Shown in pieces: positions 44,982-54,278 of a DNA stretch of 64,000 bases (positions within the stretch are counted from its first letter, which is position 1; each line of letters begins with the position of its first letter). The translations under genes were made by a program, and so were the position numbers. Source of the stretch: Achromobacter spanius (GTDB lineage Bacteria > Pseudomonadota > Gammaproteobacteria > Burkholderiales > Burkholderiaceae_B); NCBI RefSeq assembly GCF_029637605.1, contig NZ_CP121261.1, positions 1,612,001-1,676,000 on the forward strand, written 5' to 3'. The notes under the pieces were generated by a model, which saw only the letters and a program-made list of their open reading frames with translations, had not been told where the DNA came from and did no database searches.

Positions 44982-46472
44982 CTAGGCGGCTTGCCACAGC
45001 GCTGCTGGCGGGTGGGCTGTTACCCAGTCGCACGCCTGGTCATAGGCTTGCGCCAGCCGCAACACATCCAGATCGCCCTGCGGCGGGCCGATCAACTGCA
45101 TGCCCATCGGCAAGCCCTGCGGGCTGAAGCCCACCGGCACACTGATCACCGGGCAGCCGGCCAGCGTCCACGGCGTCACGGTTTCCATCCAGCGGTGATA
45201 AGTGTCCATGGCGCGGCCGGCAATGTCCTTGGGCCAGTCCAGCGTGGCGTCAAACGGAAACACCTGCGCCGACGGCACCGCCAGGAAATCGACCTCTTCA
45301 AACATGCCCAGCACCGTCTGGTACCAGGCGCTACGCTCTTGCGTGGCCTGATAGACGTCGTGCGCGGTCATGCCGTCCAGGCCTTCCACTTCCCAGATCA
45401 GCGCGGGCTTGAGCAGCTTGCGCGTCTGCGGGTCTTGAACCAGCGCATGGAACTGGCCGCCCACCATCAGGTGGCGATGGGTCAGCCACATGCGCCACAG
45501 CCGGTCGCCCGCGAACGGCACCTTGTAATCGACGACGTCGCAACCCACGGTATCCAGTGTGGCCAAGCCTTGGGCGCACACGTCCAGAATGCCCGGTTCC
45601 AAGGGCAGGTAGCCGCCCCAGTCGCCCAGCCAGCCGATGCGCTTGCCGCGCGGGTCCGCGTCTGATGTGGCGTCCAATGCGGTGGCGAACTGCGCGGGGT
45701 CGTCGCGCAGCGACAAGGGCGAACGCTTGTCGTACCCCGCCATCACCGACAGCAGCAGCGCCACGTCGCGCGGCGTGCGCCCCATCGGCCCTTCATAGGA
45801 CAGTTGCTTCAGGAACACTTCGGGCGACGGCCCGAACGGCACCCGCCCCGCCGACGGCCGCATGCCGTACACATTGCAGAACGCCGCCGGGTTGCGCAGC
45901 GAGCCGCCAAAATCGCTGCCGTCGGCCACGGGCAGCATGCGCGCGGCCAACGCCGCCGCCGCGCCGCCGCTGCTGCCGCCCGCCGTCTTGGACGGATCGT
46001 AGGGGTTGCCCGTCGTGCCATAAACCTGGTTGTAGGTATGCGAGCCCAAGCCGAATTCCGGCACGTTGGAGCGGCCGATGAAGATAGCGCCCGACGCCCG
46101 CATGCGCTCGACGATGATCGAATCATGCTGCGTGACCTGGTCCTTGTAGACCAGCGAGCCCATCGACGTCACCATGCCGCGCACGGCCGTCAGGTCCTTG
46201 GGCGCCTGCGGCATGCCATGCATCCAGCCCAGCCACTGGCCGGCATCCAGCTGCGCGTCGCGCTCGGCGGCTTCGCGCAGCAGCGCGTCGGTATCGCGGC
46301 GGGCGACGATGGCGTTGATCTTCGGGTTGACGCTGTCGATATGCGCCAGATACGCGCGCATGACCTCGACACAGGACAGCTCGCGGCGCCGGATCGCATC
46401 CGACAAGGCATGCGCCGGCATGGCGACGATGGGGTTCAGGCTGGCGGCGTCGGTCGGCGTGGCGAGGGGCAT
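44982..46472 (-). CDS. Amidase (amidase-signature family)
   Basis: Hydrolyses an amide bond; 496 residues, cytoplasmic. The Ser-cisSer-Lys triad is visible: Lys92 in APKDL, cis-Ser167 in GGSSGG and nucleophile Ser191 in GGSLRNP. N-terminal sequence (MPAHALSDAIRRRELSCVEVMRAYLAHID) is family standard. It lies upstream of a LysR gene on the same strand, 99 bp apart. Substrate not predictable; indoleacetamide hydrolase and aryl-acylamidase relatives exist. Confidence 0.93.
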   Translation of the reverse strand: MPLATPTDAASLNPIVAMPAHALSDAIRRRELSCVEVMRAYLAHIDSVNPKINAIVARRDTDALLREAAERDAQLDAGQWLGWMHGMPQAPKDLTAVRGMVTSMGSLVYKDQVTQHDSIIVERMRASGAIFIGRSNVPEFGLGSHTYNQVYGTTGNPYDPSKTAGGSSGGAAAALAARMLPVADGSDFGGSLRNPAAFCNVYGMRPSAGRVPFGPSPEVFLKQLSYEGPMGRTPRDVALLLSVMAGYDKRSPLSLRDDPAQFATALDATSDADPRGKRIGWLGDWGGYLPLEPGILDVCAQGLATLDTVGCDVVDYKVPFAGDRLWRMWLTHRHLMVGGQFHALVQDPQTRKLLKPALIWEVEGLDGMTAHDVYQATQERSAWYQTVLGMFEEVDFLAVPSAQVFPFDATLDWPKDIAGRAMDTYHRWMETVTPWTLAGCPVISVPVGFSPQGLPMGMQLIGPPQGDLDVLRLAQAYDQACDWVTAHPPAALWQAA

Positions 46473-46571
46473 GCGTAGGTCTCCGGCTTGTCTTGTTCGT
46501 TGTCAGGCTGGCGCGTTGGCCAGTGCACCCAGACGACATACTACGCAACCTGGGCGGGGCCAGCACGGCCA

Positions 46572-47456
46572 TTACGGAAACAAATGCTGCGCCAGATGGT
46601 CGATGAACACGCGCAGTTTCGGGGAAGCATGACGGCTTGCCGGCCACAAGGCCCACATCGTGCCGCCGCCGCGCGTGCGGTCTTCCATGACGATCTGCAA
46701 TTGCCCCGCCGCCAGTTCCCGGCGGATGGTGAAGTCCGGCAGGCAGACTATGCCCTGCCCGCCCACCGCCAGCGCAATCCGCGTTTCCACGCTGTTGCAC
46801 ACCAACGTCAAGGGCAGTTCGGGCGCCTGGACGTCCGGCCCCAGCTTGAACGGCCATTTTTCCAAACGGCCCGTGGCGGGATAACGGTAATGCAGGCAGG
46901 CATGGCGCAGCAGGTCTGCCGCGCGCTTGGGCGTGCCGCGCTGGCGCAGATAGTCGGGTGACGCCGCCAGCACCCGGCGAAAAGCCCCCAGGCGGCGGCG
47001 CTTCAGGCCGGAGTCGTCCATGTCGCCCGAACGGACCACGGCGTCGTAGCCTTCGCCAATGACGTCCACCATCCGGTCGGTGAAATCCAGGTCCAGTTCC
47101 ACCGCGGGGTACTGCCGCATGAAGCTGGCGATGCTGGCGTCGTACAAGCCGCTATAGCGCGGCAAGCTCACCCGCAGCCGGCCCTGCGGCGCGTCGGAAG
47201 CCGCCGACAGTTCCAGTTCCGCCGCTTCGACCTCGCACAAGATGCGGCGGCAGCGATCCAGGAATTTCTCGCCTTCCGGCGTCAGCGCAAGCTGGCGGGT
47301 GCTGCGATGAAACAGCCGCACCTTCAGGCGCGCTTCCATCCGCGCAATGCTCTTGCCCACCGCCGACGGCGACACCCCCAGCACGCGCCCCGCCTCGGCA
47401 AAGCTGCCCGCTTGCGCCACCAATACGAACACCCCTATGCCGCTCAGGCTATCCAT
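46572..47456 (-). CDS. LysR-type transcriptional regulator, divergent to MFS
   Basis: A 294-residue LysR protein: N-terminal winged helix (MDSLSGIGVFVLVAQAGSFAEAGRVLGVSPSAVGKSIARMEARLKVRLFHRSTRQ) and effector domain (PQGRLRVSLPRYSGLYDASI). ATG 47456 gives the canonical N-terminus and replaces an in-frame upstream ATG at 47483. Divergent from the MFS gene across 115 bp, and could also affect the amidase downstream. Confidence 0.92.
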   Translation of the reverse strand: MDSLSGIGVFVLVAQAGSFAEAGRVLGVSPSAVGKSIARMEARLKVRLFHRSTRQLALTPEGEKFLDRCRRILCEVEAAELELSAASDAPQGRLRVSLPRYSGLYDASIASFMRQYPAVELDLDFTDRMVDVIGEGYDAVVRSGDMDDSGLKRRRLGAFRRVLAASPDYLRQRGTPKRAADLLRHACLHYRYPATGRLEKWPFKLGPDVQAPELPLTLVCNSVETRIALAVGGQGIVCLPDFTIRRELAAGQLQIVMEDRTRGGGTMWALWPASRHASPKLRVFIDHLAQHLFP

Positions 47457-47571
47457 CCACCACGCTCCAATGCGGACATTCATGTCCGGAATGACGGGAA
47501 TCCTAGCCTATTTTTCTTTCATTTCGGGGCGCATAAGCTGGCCATCCCTTTTGTATTCCCTGATGTGCGTC

Positions 47572-49200
47572 ATGCCTACCCCTGAGCTTTCCACCCCCTT
47601 CCCGGCCCCCCGCCACCGTTGGCTGCAACTGCTGTCGGCCTGCCTGACCGCGCTGTTGATCCCGCTGTGCTTCACCGGCCCCGCCGTGGTGCTGCCATCC
47701 ATCAGCCACGACCTGGGCGGCACGCCCGTGCAACTGAATTGGATCTTGAACGGCTACATCCTGGCCTACGGCAGCGTGATCATGGTGGCGGGCAGCCTGA
47801 CCGACCTGGTGGGGCCGCGCCGAGTATGGCTGCTGGGCCTGGCGGGCTTTTGCGTCACGACGTTCGCCATTGCGTTCGTCCCCACGACCGGCTGGATCAA
47901 CTTCCTGCGCTTGATGCAGGGCGTGGGCGGCGCGGCCGCATTCGCGGCCGCCATGTCGTCGCTGGCGCCGCTTTTCCATGGCGTGGCGCGCACCCGCGCG
48001 TTCAGCCTGTTGGGCACCACGTTCGGCATCGGCTTGTCGTTCGGGCCGCTGGCTTCGGGCTGGATGGTGCAGACGGCCGGCTGGCAGTGGGTGTTTCTGT
48101 CCACGGGCGTGGTGGGCCTGCTGGGCGCCGTCATGGTGGCCATCAGCGTGCGCCCCACGGCAAGCGTGGCGCAAGGCCGGCTGGACTGGCCGGGCGCCAT
48201 CACCTTCACCGGCGCGCTGGGGCTGTTCACCTACGGCATCTTGCTGGCGCCCGAAGCCGGCTGGACGGACGCGCACGTCGTCGGCGCGCTGCTGGCATCC
48301 GTGCTGCTGGCTGTGGCCTTCGTGCGTATTGAACGCCGCGTTGCCCGCCCCATGCTGGACCTGAGCCTGTTTCGCAGCCCGCGCTTTGTGGGCGTGCAGG
48401 TTTTGGCGGCGTCGCCGGCATTTCTGTTCATCGCACTGATCGCGCTGCTGCCCGGCCGCTTCATTGGCATCGACGGTTACAGCGCACTGGAAGCCGGACA
48501 ACTGATGATCGGCCTGGCCGCGCCCTTGCTGGTGGTGCCGTTCCTGGCCGCGCTGCTGACGCGCTGGTTCCGCCCTGGCTTGCTGTCGGCAATCGGCCTG
48601 ATCGCGGTGGCGGCAGGCTTGATCTGGCTGGCCGACGTGATGGCCGCGGGTGCGGCGGGGCTGTGGATGCCCATGCTGTTGATCGGCTGCGGCATCGGCC
48701 TGCCGTGGGGCCTGATGGACGCCATGGCGGTCAGCGTGGTTGATGCACGCAACGTCGGCATGGCGACCGGCATCTTCAACACGGTGCGCGTGTCGGCGGA
48801 CGGCGTCGCCATCGCGGTGCTGAGCGCGCTGCTGGCGCTGTTGATCCAGACACAGTTGTCGGCCTCACTGTCGGCCACCCTGCCCGCCTCACTGTCCGCC
48901 TCACTGCCCGACCCCCAGCCCGGTGCTCAGGTCGAAGCAAAGTCCAACGCACTACAAGCCCAAGCCCTCGTAATGGCCGCCAACCGCGCGGCGCTGGGCC
49001 AGCTGGACGAAGCCGCGGCGCAGCTACCGCACGCCACGGCCCAGGTCATGCCGCTGCTGCATGACGCCTATGACAGCGCCTTTCGTCACGTGCTGCATGC
49101 CCTGGCCGGCATCGCCGTGCTGACGGCGCTGTGCATCACCCTGCTGCTGGGCCGCCGTGAAACGGTCGCGGCGCGGCTCAGTCCACCCGCCACCAGCTAG
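47572..49200 (+). CDS. MFS efflux transporter (14 TM, EmrB/QacA-like)
   Basis: A 542-residue major facilitator protein with about 14 helices. Seen: TGPAVVLPSISHDLGG in TM1-2, motif A-like GSLTDLVGPRRVWL (~residue 75) and motif C-like TTFGIGLSFGPLASGW (~150). Between the last two helices is a large loop with tandem Ser/Ala/Leu repeats (SASLSATLPASLSAS, DNA ~48859-48915). I chose ATG 47572; the open frame extends upstream through the regulator region without family character. The 3' end overlaps the convergent helicase gene by 23 nt. LysR-controlled export of an unknown compound is likely. Confidence 0.88.
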   Translation: MPTPELSTPFPAPRHRWLQLLSACLTALLIPLCFTGPAVVLPSISHDLGGTPVQLNWILNGYILAYGSVIMVAGSLTDLVGPRRVWLLGLAGFCVTTFAIAFVPTTGWINFLRLMQGVGGAAAFAAAMSSLAPLFHGVARTRAFSLLGTTFGIGLSFGPLASGWMVQTAGWQWVFLSTGVVGLLGAVMVAISVRPTASVAQGRLDWPGAITFTGALGLFTYGILLAPEAGWTDAHVVGALLASVLLAVAFVRIERRVARPMLDLSLFRSPRFVGVQVLAASPAFLFIALIALLPGRFIGIDGYSALEAGQLMIGLAAPLLVVPFLAALLTRWFRPGLLSAIGLIAVAAGLIWLADVMAAGAAGLWMPMLLIGCGIGLPWGLMDAMAVSVVDARNVGMATGIFNTVRVSADGVAIAVLSALLALLIQTQLSASLSATLPASLSASLPDPQPGAQVEAKSNALQAQALVMAANRAALGQLDEAAAQLPHATAQVMPLLHDAYDSAFRHVLHALAGIAVLTALCITLLLGRRETVAARLSPPATS

Positions 49201-51448
49201 GCAGCAACCCGCGCACCTTGGCGCGGCGGTAGCGGTCGTCAATCAGGTGCACCGTGCCCACATCGCTTTCGGTGCGGATCACGCGGCCGGCGGCCTGCAC
49301 CACCTTTTGCATGCCCGGGTACAGATAGGTGTAGTCGTAGCCGTTTTCTTCGCCGTAACGCTGGTCCATCGCGCGCTTCATGTTCTCGTTCACGGCATTC
49401 ACCTGCGGCAGGCCCAGCGTGGCAATGAAGGCGCCGATCAGGCGCTTTCCCGGCAGGTCCACCCCTTCCGAAAACGCGCCGCCCAACACCGCGAAGCCCA
49501 CGCCCTGGCCGGCTTCGGTAAAGCGCGCTAGGAACGCCGCGCGGCCCGCTTCGTCCATGCCCGGTGTTTGCAGCCAGATGGGCACGGCCGGATGGCGTGC
49601 CCGCATCAGGTCCGACACCTGGCGCAGATAGTCAAAGCTGCTGAGAAAGCCCAGGTAATTGCCCGGGCGTTCCGCGTACTGCGTGGCGATCAAATCAACA
49701 ATGGGCGCCAGCGAACGCTCGCGGTCGCGATAGCGGGTGGACACATTGCCCACCACGCGCACCGCCAATTGCTCGGCCTGGAACGGTGCGGCCACGTCGA
49801 TCCAAGGTGTTTCGTTGGGCAGCCCCAGGGTGTCGCGATAAAACTGCTGCGGGCTCAAGGTGCCCGAGAACAGCACGGTGGCGTGCGCCGCCGCATAGCG
49901 CGCCGCCAGGTACGACGCGGGGATCACATTGCGCACGCACAAGGTGGACGGCCGCGTCTTGGCGCTGGCCACGCCCACGTCCGACAGCGTCACATCAAAC
50001 AAGGCATGCGAGCCGAACTGCTCGGCCAGACGCATGAATTGCAACGCCTGAAAGTAGAACGTCAGCACCGGGTCGTCTTGCGGCAAGGGAGATTCGGCCA
50101 TGTATTCCATGATGGCGCCCACGGCTTTCTGCACGGCCGCCAACACACCCGGCGCCACCGCGTCATACGCCTGATAGCGTTCTGCCTGCTTCTTGTTCAG
50201 CGCATTCCACGAACGCTGCAAGCCATCCAGCGGCTTCTTCAAGGCCTTGGGCGCGGCATACCGCGCCGCGGACAACGAGGCCTGATCCAATTCCCCCGTG
50301 TACATACGGCGCGCGCGGTCAACCAGGTTATGCGCCTCGTCCACCAGCACCGCCACCTTCCATTGATAGGCCTGCGTCATGGCGTACAGCATGGCCGACG
50401 AGTCGTAGTAATAGTTGTAGTCGCCCACCACCACGTCGCTCCAGCGGATCAGCTCTTGCGACAGGTAGTACGGGCAGATGCTGTGTTCACGGGCCACGGC
50501 GCGCACCGTGGGCGCGTCCAGCCGCGCGTGCTGCACCGCCGCCTGGCGCGCTTGAGGCAGGCGGTCGTAAAAGCCCTGCGCCAAGGGGCAGGAATCCCCA
50601 TGGCAGGCCAGGTCCGGATGCTCGCAGGTTTTGTCGCGCGCCTGCAGGTCCAGCACGCGCAAACCGGGCCCGGCGGGCTGCGCGTTGACCGTGTGCAGCG
50701 CTTCAACCGCCAGCGCCCTGCCCGAGCCCTTGGCTGCCAGGAAGTAGATCTTGTCCAAGCCCGTGCCGGGGCTGGCCTTGAGCAGCGGGAAGATCGTACC
50801 CAGCGTCTTGCCGATACCGGTAGGCGCCTGCGCCATCAGGCAGCGGCCATCGCGCGCCGTGCGGTAGACGGCCACGGCCAGATCGCGCTGCCCGGCACGG
50901 AATTCACCATGCGGAAACGCCAGCTTTTCCAGCGCCGCGTCGCGTGTCTGGCGGTGCGCCAGTTCGGTCTTGGCCCAGGCCAGGAAACGGTTGCACTGTT
51001 CCTGGAAGAATGTTTGCAACGCGGCAGCGTCGTGCGTTTCCGTAAGCACCGTTTCTTCCTCGGTGACCACGTTGAAATACACCAGCGCCACGCGCACCTG
51101 TTCCAGTCCGCGCGCCTGGCAAAGCAGATGGCCGTAGACCCGCGCCTGCGCCCAATGCACCACGCGATGGTTCTCGCGCACGCTGTCCAATTGGCCTCGG
51201 TACGTCTTGATCTCTTCAAGCTGATTGGCCACGGGGTCATAGCCATCGGCGCGCCCCCGCACCAGCAGGCCTTCATGCTGGCCGGAGAGCGAGACCTCAG
51301 TCTCGTAGGCGGGGCCACGCCGCCCGGTCACCACCGCATGCCCGGCCATGCCTTCCACCCCGCTTGGCGCGGGGGTAAAGCGCAAATCCAGGTCACCGGC
51401 GCGCGCCGTGAATTCGCACAACGCGCGCACCGCCACCGCGTAGCTCAT
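49178..51448 (-). CDS. ATP-dependent helicase, DinG/XPD-like (FeS)
   Basis: A 756-residue superfamily 2 DNA helicase. Seen: an N-terminal ~200-residue region with nuclease-like or PD-(D/E)XK-like pattern (YETEVSLSGQHEGLLVRGRADGYDP...LEEIKTYRG), Walker A APTGIGKTLG (~residue 220), four cysteines of an FeS cluster (KTCEHPDLACHGDSCPLAQG and HSICPYY), DEAH box LVDEAHNLVDRARR, and motif VI-like QAAGRVIRTESD near the end. ATG 51448 overlaps the stop of the FAN1-like gene by 4 nt. Resolves forked or bubble DNA in relatives; joint repair function inferred. Confidence 0.92.
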   Translation of the reverse strand: MSYAVAVRALCEFTARAGDLDLRFTPAPSGVEGMAGHAVVTGRRGPAYETEVSLSGQHEGLLVRGRADGYDPVANQLEEIKTYRGQLDSVRENHRVVHWAQARVYGHLLCQARGLEQVRVALVYFNVVTEEETVLTETHDAAALQTFFQEQCNRFLAWAKTELAHRQTRDAALEKLAFPHGEFRAGQRDLAVAVYRTARDGRCLMAQAPTGIGKTLGTIFPLLKASPGTGLDKIYFLAAKGSGRALAVEALHTVNAQPAGPGLRVLDLQARDKTCEHPDLACHGDSCPLAQGFYDRLPQARQAAVQHARLDAPTVRAVAREHSICPYYLSQELIRWSDVVVGDYNYYYDSSAMLYAMTQAYQWKVAVLVDEAHNLVDRARRMYTGELDQASLSAARYAAPKALKKPLDGLQRSWNALNKKQAERYQAYDAVAPGVLAAVQKAVGAIMEYMAESPLPQDDPVLTFYFQALQFMRLAEQFGSHALFDVTLSDVGVASAKTRPSTLCVRNVIPASYLAARYAAAHATVLFSGTLSPQQFYRDTLGLPNETPWIDVAAPFQAEQLAVRVVGNVSTRYRDRERSLAPIVDLIATQYAERPGNYLGFLSSFDYLRQVSDLMRARHPAVPIWLQTPGMDEAGRAAFLARFTEAGQGVGFAVLGGAFSEGVDLPGKRLIGAFIATLGLPQVNAVNENMKRAMDQRYGEENGYDYTYLYPGMQKVVQAAGRVIRTESDVGTVHLIDDRYRRAKVRGLLPSWWRVD

Positions 51449-53088
51449 GCCGCGCCCTCCTGCCAGCGAACATGGCAAACACGCACCGGCATGCCGTGCG
51501 CCACGCAGTACTGGAGCCATCGGATCTGGTTGTCTTGCAGTTTGTCGCCAGGGCCTTTGACTTCGATGAGTTCATAGCGGCGCTCGGCCGGCCAGAAGCG
51601 GATCAGGTCCGGCAGGCCCGAACGATTGGTCTTCACGTCGCGCAGCAGGCGGGTAAAGAGCAGCTTCAGGTGCGTAGCGGGCAGGCAATCCAGCGCCTGG
51701 GTCAGCAGCGTTTCGGACAAGGCGCCCCAGAACACAAACGGCGACTGCACGCCCGCCTTGTCGGCGTAGCGTTGCAGGATCAGGCCGCGATACGCGGGCG
51801 TGTCCAACTGCGCCAGGCAATCAGCGAACAGCGCCTGTCGGCGTTCGTGGAAGTCCGGCGAATCCAGGTCGGCCGGGCCGCGCTGGAACGGATGAAAGAA
51901 CGCGCCCGGCAAGGGCGCGAAGACGGCCGGCCAGCACAGCAGGCCAAACAGGGAATTCAGCAGCGCGTTCTCCACGTAATGCACGGGCGCGTCGTCGTGA
52001 TGCAGATGGTCGCGCGTGACGAATTCCACCGACGCCGGCGTGGCCGGCCGTTGCAGCGTCAGGTCGGTGCGCGGCACGGCGTGAACGGGCGCGCGGGCGG
52101 GTCGGCCCTGCCCCACCGCGCGATACAAGCGCGGCAACATGCGCGCCACGCGCTGGCTTTCCTCTTCGCTTTCGGGTGCGTCGCGCGCTTGCAGCGCCAG
52201 GGCCAACGCCGCGTCATACCGCGCCATGCGCTCTTGCACGCGGATGCGGCGATGACGCGCGCCGGGGTAGGCGCAGTGTTCATAGGCCGCTTGCGCCGCC
52301 GCCCAATCCTGCGCGCGTTCGCACGCCTGCCCGATCCGCAGCAGCACCTTGGCGCGGCGCTTTTCCAGCCAGGCGTTCTGGCTGACACAGCCTTGCACCG
52401 TGGCCAGCAAGGGGGCGATGTCCGCGCCGTCATCCAGCGCAGTGCGGCAGGCATGCAACACCAGGTAGGCATCCACGTCCGCCCGCGTCTGGAACGCACG
52501 TGAACAGGCATCAAACGGCACGGTCTCGTACTGGAACACGCCCAGATCGGCCAACACGAATTCCGACCAGTCCTGGTGCAGGTTGCCGAAGAAAATCAGC
52601 CGGAAGCGCTCGCAAAGATCGCCCACCATGACGCGCCAGACGGGTTCTTGTGCGCCCGGGAACCATTCGGCGTATGGCCGGGGGGTGTCGTGCGCGACGC
52701 GCAGGGCGGCCAGAAGATCGGCTTTGCGCGCGGAGGGTTTAAAGGGCTGGTCCAAAGCCAGCTGGCAAAGTTCCGGCTTGGTATGCAGGCCGAACAATTC
52801 GTCCAGCGACATCGGCGCCAGCCCATCCAGCCAGCCCAGCGCCGCGAGCGGCGCGGCGGCATCCACCGCGCTGCCGATTTCCTCATAGACCAACCGGCTG
52901 GCCCGAAACCACGGCCCACGGCGCATCAGCATGCGCACCATCAAGGCCTGCGAGGCTTGCGGCAAGGCCTGGAAGTCAGCCAGAAAGCGGTGCTCGTCAG
53001 CGTCCAGCAGGTCGGCATAGCGTTCGCCGACCCACGCCAAGGCGCGCTGAAAATTATGCAGATAGTAGTAGCGGTGCGGGGGAAACAT
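51445..53088 (-). CDS. FAN1-like nuclease with VRR-NUC domain
   Basis: A 547-residue structure-specific nuclease of the bacterial FAN1 type. The N-terminal half contains the SAP-like DNA-binding region (LMRRGPWFRASRLVYEEIG; SARKADLLAALR), followed by a TPR-like helical segment (~230-330). The C-terminal VRR-NUC domain carries the catalytic PD...EVK motif: RSGLPDLIRFWP and YELIEVKGPGDKLQDNQ. Bacterial FAN1 proteins unhook interstrand crosslinks. First gene of a two-gene operon with the helicase (4-nt overlap). Confidence 0.9.
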   Translation of the reverse strand: MFPPHRYYYLHNFQRALAWVGERYADLLDADEHRFLADFQALPQASQALMVRMLMRRGPWFRASRLVYEEIGSAVDAAAPLAALGWLDGLAPMSLDELFGLHTKPELCQLALDQPFKPSARKADLLAALRVAHDTPRPYAEWFPGAQEPVWRVMVGDLCERFRLIFFGNLHQDWSEFVLADLGVFQYETVPFDACSRAFQTRADVDAYLVLHACRTALDDGADIAPLLATVQGCVSQNAWLEKRRAKVLLRIGQACERAQDWAAAQAAYEHCAYPGARHRRIRVQERMARYDAALALALQARDAPESEEESQRVARMLPRLYRAVGQGRPARAPVHAVPRTDLTLQRPATPASVEFVTRDHLHHDDAPVHYVENALLNSLFGLLCWPAVFAPLPGAFFHPFQRGPADLDSPDFHERRQALFADCLAQLDTPAYRGLILQRYADKAGVQSPFVFWGALSETLLTQALDCLPATHLKLLFTRLLRDVKTNRSGLPDLIRFWPAERRYELIEVKGPGDKLQDNQIRWLQYCVAHGMPVRVCHVRWQEGAA

Positions 53089-53171
53089 CGGCCGGGCCGG
53101 ATAGCTGGTTTTTTATCCAGTAATCATAGCAGGCGGCCCGGCGTCGCACCGGGCCATTTTTGCCACTACTT

Positions 53172-53675
53172 TCAGCCTTGCACGTGCGGCACGATGTTCA
53201 GCCCTTCCTCTGGATGGGGTTCGACAAAGTAGGCGGTGATGGCGTCGTACTGCTCGTCCGAGGTGGAAAACGCATGGGTGCCTGCGGCGTTGCGGGCGCG
53301 CAACCGCGCCTTGCACAGCGCGTCGGACGCCTGCAAATAATGCAGCCGATGCGGGCAACCCGCTTGCCGCGCCACCTCAAGCAACCATTGCCGAGCCGGG
53401 CGCGTGTTGGCGGGAAAGTCCAGCACCACCGACAGCCCCGCCCCCACCAATGCCGCCACATGGCCACCCATGGCGTCACGCAGTCGCGCGGCGAAACGCG
53501 CGTAGTCCGCAATGCCCTGGATTTCGCCGGGATACAGCGCCGCCAACCAATGGTCTTCGCTGATCAACAGCGTGCCGGGCTGCGCGGCAAGCGTCGTGGC
53601 CAATGTGGACTTGCCCGCGGCGATCTTGCCGCAAAGAAAGTGCAAGGTGGCGGGCGATGAGGATAAAGGCGTCAT
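53172..53675 (-). CDS. Small P-loop ATPase/kinase
   Basis: A 167-residue AAA/zeta-toxin-like P-loop kinase. Walker A is CGKIAAGKST (~residue 17); LLISEDHWLAALYPGEI follows as an acceptor-site or lid-like region, and LSVVLDFPANT as a Walker B-like strand. A C-terminal RLRARNAAGTHAFSTSDEQ is typical of this kinase group. Relatives phosphorylate small molecules or nucleotide precursors; substrate unknown. ATG 53675 has AGGAGAG upstream. The open frame upstream to 53780 is non-conserved. It is downstream of a terminator and so has its own promoter. Confidence 0.82.
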   Translation of the reverse strand: MTPLSSSPATLHFLCGKIAAGKSTLATTLAAQPGTLLISEDHWLAALYPGEIQGIADYARFAARLRDAMGGHVAALVGAGLSVVLDFPANTRPARQWLLEVARQAGCPHRLHYLQASDALCKARLRARNAAGTHAFSTSDEQYDAITAYFVEPHPEEGLNIVPHVQG

Positions 53676-53712
53676 GCAAGGCTCTCCTGGAGCGTGTGCC
53701 TGGCGGGCCAAC

Positions 53713-53738
53713 AAAAAACCCGCCGGTTGGCGGGTTTG
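53713..53738 (-). terminator. Rho-independent terminator
   Basis: On the minus strand, an 8-bp stem (aacccgcc / ggcgggtt, 4-nt loop) is followed by a run of six T, ending transcription of the small membrane protein gene or of a leader RNA before the kinase gene. About 30 bp beyond is ggtgggttagcgcgcat, similar to a widespread intergenic motif. Confidence 0.75.
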
Positions 53739-53891
53739 TGTAGCGATGTGCCGATGCGCGCTAACCCACCTTGGTACCAAGGCAGGTAATAATCGCGGCG
53801 AAAGGATGCAGGGGTCGGCACATAGGGCAGAGATTGCGCCTGGCGCGAGTGCTTGTCAACGGCAGGCGTGGACGGAGGTGTCAGGAAGAAC

Positions 53892-54140
53892 TCACCGACG
53901 CGACCACCACCACAAGCCCCATGCCATCGCAGCCGGAAGGCCGAACAGCGCCAGATGAATAGGCAGTTCCTGGGCCAGGGTGTAGCCATGCGACATGCCG
54001 GTGCGCAGGTTCCACACCGACACGCCCAGCCAAGCAAGTGTGAATACCGCCGCCGCCACGGTGCGATGCGCGGCGGGTGTCAGCCGAATCAGCAGCGCGG
54101 CCAATACCAGCCCCACTGCTATGAAGATCAAGGTACGCAA
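53892..54140 (-). CDS. Small hypothetical membrane protein
   Basis: An 82-residue, very hydrophobic protein with three predicted helices (about residues 3-19, 28-44 and 62-79), e.g. LIFIAVGLVLAALLIRL and HLALFGLPAAMAWGLWWW. The start is a TTG at 54140 with GAGG about 6 nt upstream; no in-frame ATG gives a full first helix. The family is conserved in related genomes to my recollection but uncharacterised. Stop at 53892. Confidence 0.6.
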   Translation of the reverse strand: MRTLIFIAVGLVLAALLIRLTPAAHRTVAAAVFTLAWLGVSVWNLRTGMSHGYTLAQELPIHLALFGLPAAMAWGLWWWSRR

Positions 54141-54278
54141 GATGGCCTCACTGGATGGTGTGGCCGCCGTTGATGAGAACGGGATGTTCGAAAAAAGGGT
54201 CAGGGGCGGCGCTTGGACAGCAGATTACGCTTGGCGCGCATCGTTATCAATCGCCGCCCCCCTCTCAAACAACCCGCC

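Noticed and set aside
49568..51577. Plus-strand open frame of 669 codons
   Set aside because: Antisense of the DinG/XPD-like helicase; no domain pattern and high His/Gln/Arg.
53672..54037. Minus-strand frame across the terminator at 53713
   Set aside because: Its residues do not resemble a protein family, it runs through an intrinsic terminator, and part overlaps the small membrane protein gene in another frame.
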